Source of the DNA: Pseudomonadota bacterium | GTDB taxonomy: Bacteria > Pseudomonadota > Gammaproteobacteria > Burkholderiales > Thiobacillaceae | Assembly (NCBI GenBank): GCA_021802595.1 | Contig: JAJZRT010000167.1 | Coordinates: 1 to 7,564, forward strand | DNA: 7,564 nt | Direction of reading: 5' to 3' | Shown here: in pieces, positions 6,606-7,564 of the stretch | Layout: every line of letters begins with the position of its first letter | Numbering within the stretch: position 1 is the first letter of the stretch | Notes under the pieces: generated by a model | The model's input: only the letters and a program-made list of their open reading frames with translations | What the model was told of the DNA's origin: nothing | Database searches by the model: none | Translations under genes and position numbers: made by a program

Positions 6606-7118
6606 TCAGCTTCTATCGAGGTACTGACGCAGCTTCGCGAAATCGATCGCGCCGCGCGTCTGCGATACGAGCTTCCCGTGTCGGTCGATCAGGAAGGTGG
6701 TGGGAACGACCTTGGTGTCATCGAACGAGCGCGCGAGTGATCCGCTCGTGTCCAGCACCACTCGGAATGGCAGGCCTTTGCTGCGCGCGAATTTCCTGAC
6801 CTGCTCCGGGTCGTCGTAGGCCATGGCCACCGCGATCAGCTCGAAACCGCGCGCTTGGTATTGGCGGTAGGTTTCAATGAGATCGGGCATCTCGCCCATG
6901 CAGATGGAACAGCTCGTCGCCCAGAAGATGACCATGACGATCTTGCCTTGCTGGTCCTGGAGTCTGATCTGACGGCTCTCGAGGGTCGTGAATGTCACAA
7001 CGGGCGCAGCGGGCGTGGCAGGCGCAGCGTTTTGCCCCGTCAGGGCATATGCAGCCACTGCCGCGCCCAGGGTCGCGAGCAGGACCAAAGCGCTCGCCAA
7101 CCTCCCGCTAATTGCCAT
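6606..7118 (-). CDS. TlpA/ResA-like exported thiol-disulfide oxidoreductase
   Basis: This 170-residue thioredoxin-fold protein acts in the periplasm, either anchored or released. The hydrophobic N-terminus (about 5-27) is a signal or anchor, followed by an Ala/Pro-rich linker (about 28-40). The AhpC/TlpA-type core shows VMVIFWATSCSICMGEMP (61-78), with active-site Cys70 and Cys73, then FELIAVAMAYDD and the cis-proline loop VVPTTFLIDRHGKLV (137-151), with Pro139. The dipeptide between the cysteines is Ser-Ile instead of the usual Pro-containing pair, which may shift the redox potential. Relatives include TlpA, ResA, CcmG and ScsD, so reduction of disulfides in apocytochromes, copper-site proteins or the neighbouring DsbD-alpha protein are all possible; the adjacent gene makes the last attractive. 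The start at 7118 has a strong AGGAGGA eight bases upstream and overlaps the ABC gene by 11 bases. The gap to the next gene is 13 bases. Confidence 0.9.
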   Translation of the reverse strand: MAISGRLASALVLLATLGAAVAAYALTGQNAAPATPAAPVVTFTTLESRQIRLQDQQGKIVMVIFWATSCSICMGEMPDLIETYRQYQARGFELIAVAMAYDDPEQVRKFARSKGLPFRVVLDTSGSLARSFDDTKVVPTTFLIDRHGKLVSQTRGAIDFAKLRQYLDRS

Positions 7119-7564
7119 TATGGTGATCCTCCTCGACGCGCCCGTCCTTCACGCGCACGATACGCTGCGCATACTCCGCCACGGCGGGGTTGTGGGTGAC
7201 CATGACGATGGTTCGCCCCTGCGCGTGCAGACGCCCGAGCAGCGCAAGCAGGTCCGCTTCGGCAGCCGAGTCGAGGTTGCCGGTGGGCTCGTCCATCAAC
7301 AGGATGTGGGGATCGTTGGCGAGCGCGCGCGCCACCGCCACGCGCTGCTGCTGGCCGCCGGAGAGCGCGCCGGGGGTAAGGTGCGCCTTATCCGCCAGCC
7401 CCACCGAATCGAGCAGGGCCATCGCCCGCGCGTTGCTGTCTTTGCTTCCCTTGCCGCCGAACCACAGTGCGAGCTGGATGTTCTCCAGTGCCGTCAGATG
7501 CGGCAGCAGATTGAAGGACTGGAACACGAAGCCGATAGAGCGGGCCCGCGTGTGGGCAAGTTGC
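7108..7564 (-). CDS. ABC transporter ATP-binding subunit, MacB/LolD type, 5' end cut by window
   Basis: The last 151 residues are present and the frame is open to the window edge (first visible residues QLAHTRARSIGFV). The apparent GTG start at 7527 is an internal Val just before the Q-loop, so the true start and Walker A lie outside. Visible motifs are the Q-loop FQSFNLLPHLTALENI, signature LSGGQQQRVAVARAL, Walker B ILLMDEPTGNLD and H-loop VTHN. The FQSFNLLPHLTALEN style and short C-terminus (ending VKDGRVEEDHHNGN) are typical of the MacB/LolD/FtsE-like group, which pair with FtsX-fold permeases for lipoprotein release, macrolide or peptide export, or envelope mechanotransmission. No permease is in the window; one would be expected upstream. 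The stop TAG (7110-7108) lies inside the TlpA-like gene, so the two are co-transcribed and probably translationally coupled. The substrate cannot be inferred from this fragment. Confidence 0.93.
   Translation of the reverse strand, partial: QLAHTRARSIGFVFQSFNLLPHLTALENIQLALWFGGKGSKDSNARAMALLDSVGLADKAHLTPGALSGGQQQRVAVARALANDPHILLMDEPTGNLDSAAEADLLALLGRLHAQGRTIVMVTHNPAVAEYAQRIVRVKDGRVEEDHHNGN
7127..7133 (-). promoter_or_regulatory. Strong ribosome binding site for the TlpA-like gene
   Basis: AGGAGGA (7133-7127) lies eight bases before ATG 7118 and is the best Shine-Dalgarno in the window. It sits inside the last codons of the ABC ATPase gene and fixes the start of the TlpA-like protein despite the 11-base overlap. 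It suggests this protein is made at a higher rate than its coupled neighbours. Confidence 0.65.

Noticed and set aside
7525..7527. GTG at 7527 as the start of the ABC ATPase
   Set aside because: The upstream codons stay open to the window edge and read SIGFV before FQSFN, the normal family sequence, so the GTG encodes an internal Val.
1..7564. Insertion sequences, CRISPR array, tRNA or rRNA genes
   Set aside because: No transposase-like frame, regularly spaced repeat series or RNA-gene sequence was seen; the window is almost fully occupied by the operon.

Overview
The window is one GC-rich, densely packed stretch in which every supported gene lies on the minus strand, so transcription runs from high to low coordinates. 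Base composition, codon use and protein families point to a Gram-negative proteobacterium, most plausibly a beta- or gammaproteobacterium. This is an inference from style; there is no rRNA or other marker gene. The window holds six or seven genes of a metal-efflux / envelope thiol-redox locus and cuts a gene at both ends.

Layout in transcription order: (1) 7564-7108, the C-terminal part of a MacB/LolD-type ABC ATPase, with Walker A outside the window. (2) 7118-6606, an exported TlpA-like thioredoxin-fold protein with a CSIC active site. (3) 6592-6137, a free-standing exported copy of the DsbD N-terminal (alpha) domain with its Cys pair and cap-loop Phe. (4) 6127-4706, a TolC/CzcC-type outer-membrane efflux lipoprotein. 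(5) 4709-3624, a short periplasmic adaptor (CzcB/HlyD-like) with a Gly/Glu/Lys-rich tail. (6) 3627-514, a full-length CusA/CzcA-family RND pump. (7) 329-1, after a 184-base gap, the start of a small exported Cys/His protein whose C-terminus lies beyond the window.

Genes 1-6 are tightly coupled: an 11-base overlap (1/2), gaps of 13 and 9 bases (2/3 and 3/4), and two four-base ATGA overlaps (4/5 and 5/6). They almost certainly form one operon. Genes 4-6 make up a complete tripartite export channel from the inner membrane to the cell exterior. Genes 2-3 look like a periplasmic thiol-disulfide module, and the ABC ATPase probably works with a permease encoded upstream. The combination suggests an envelope response in which metal (or another thiophilic stressor) is expelled while damaged or metal-bound protein thiols are repaired. 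It resembles, without being the same as, the Scs copper-tolerance proteins. The substrate is not settled: the pump lacks the methionine triad of CusA and the first transmembrane Asp of CzcA.

The gap at 330-513 has no convincing rho-independent terminator. It has two inverted repeats and a sigma70-like promoter that abuts the start of the last gene.
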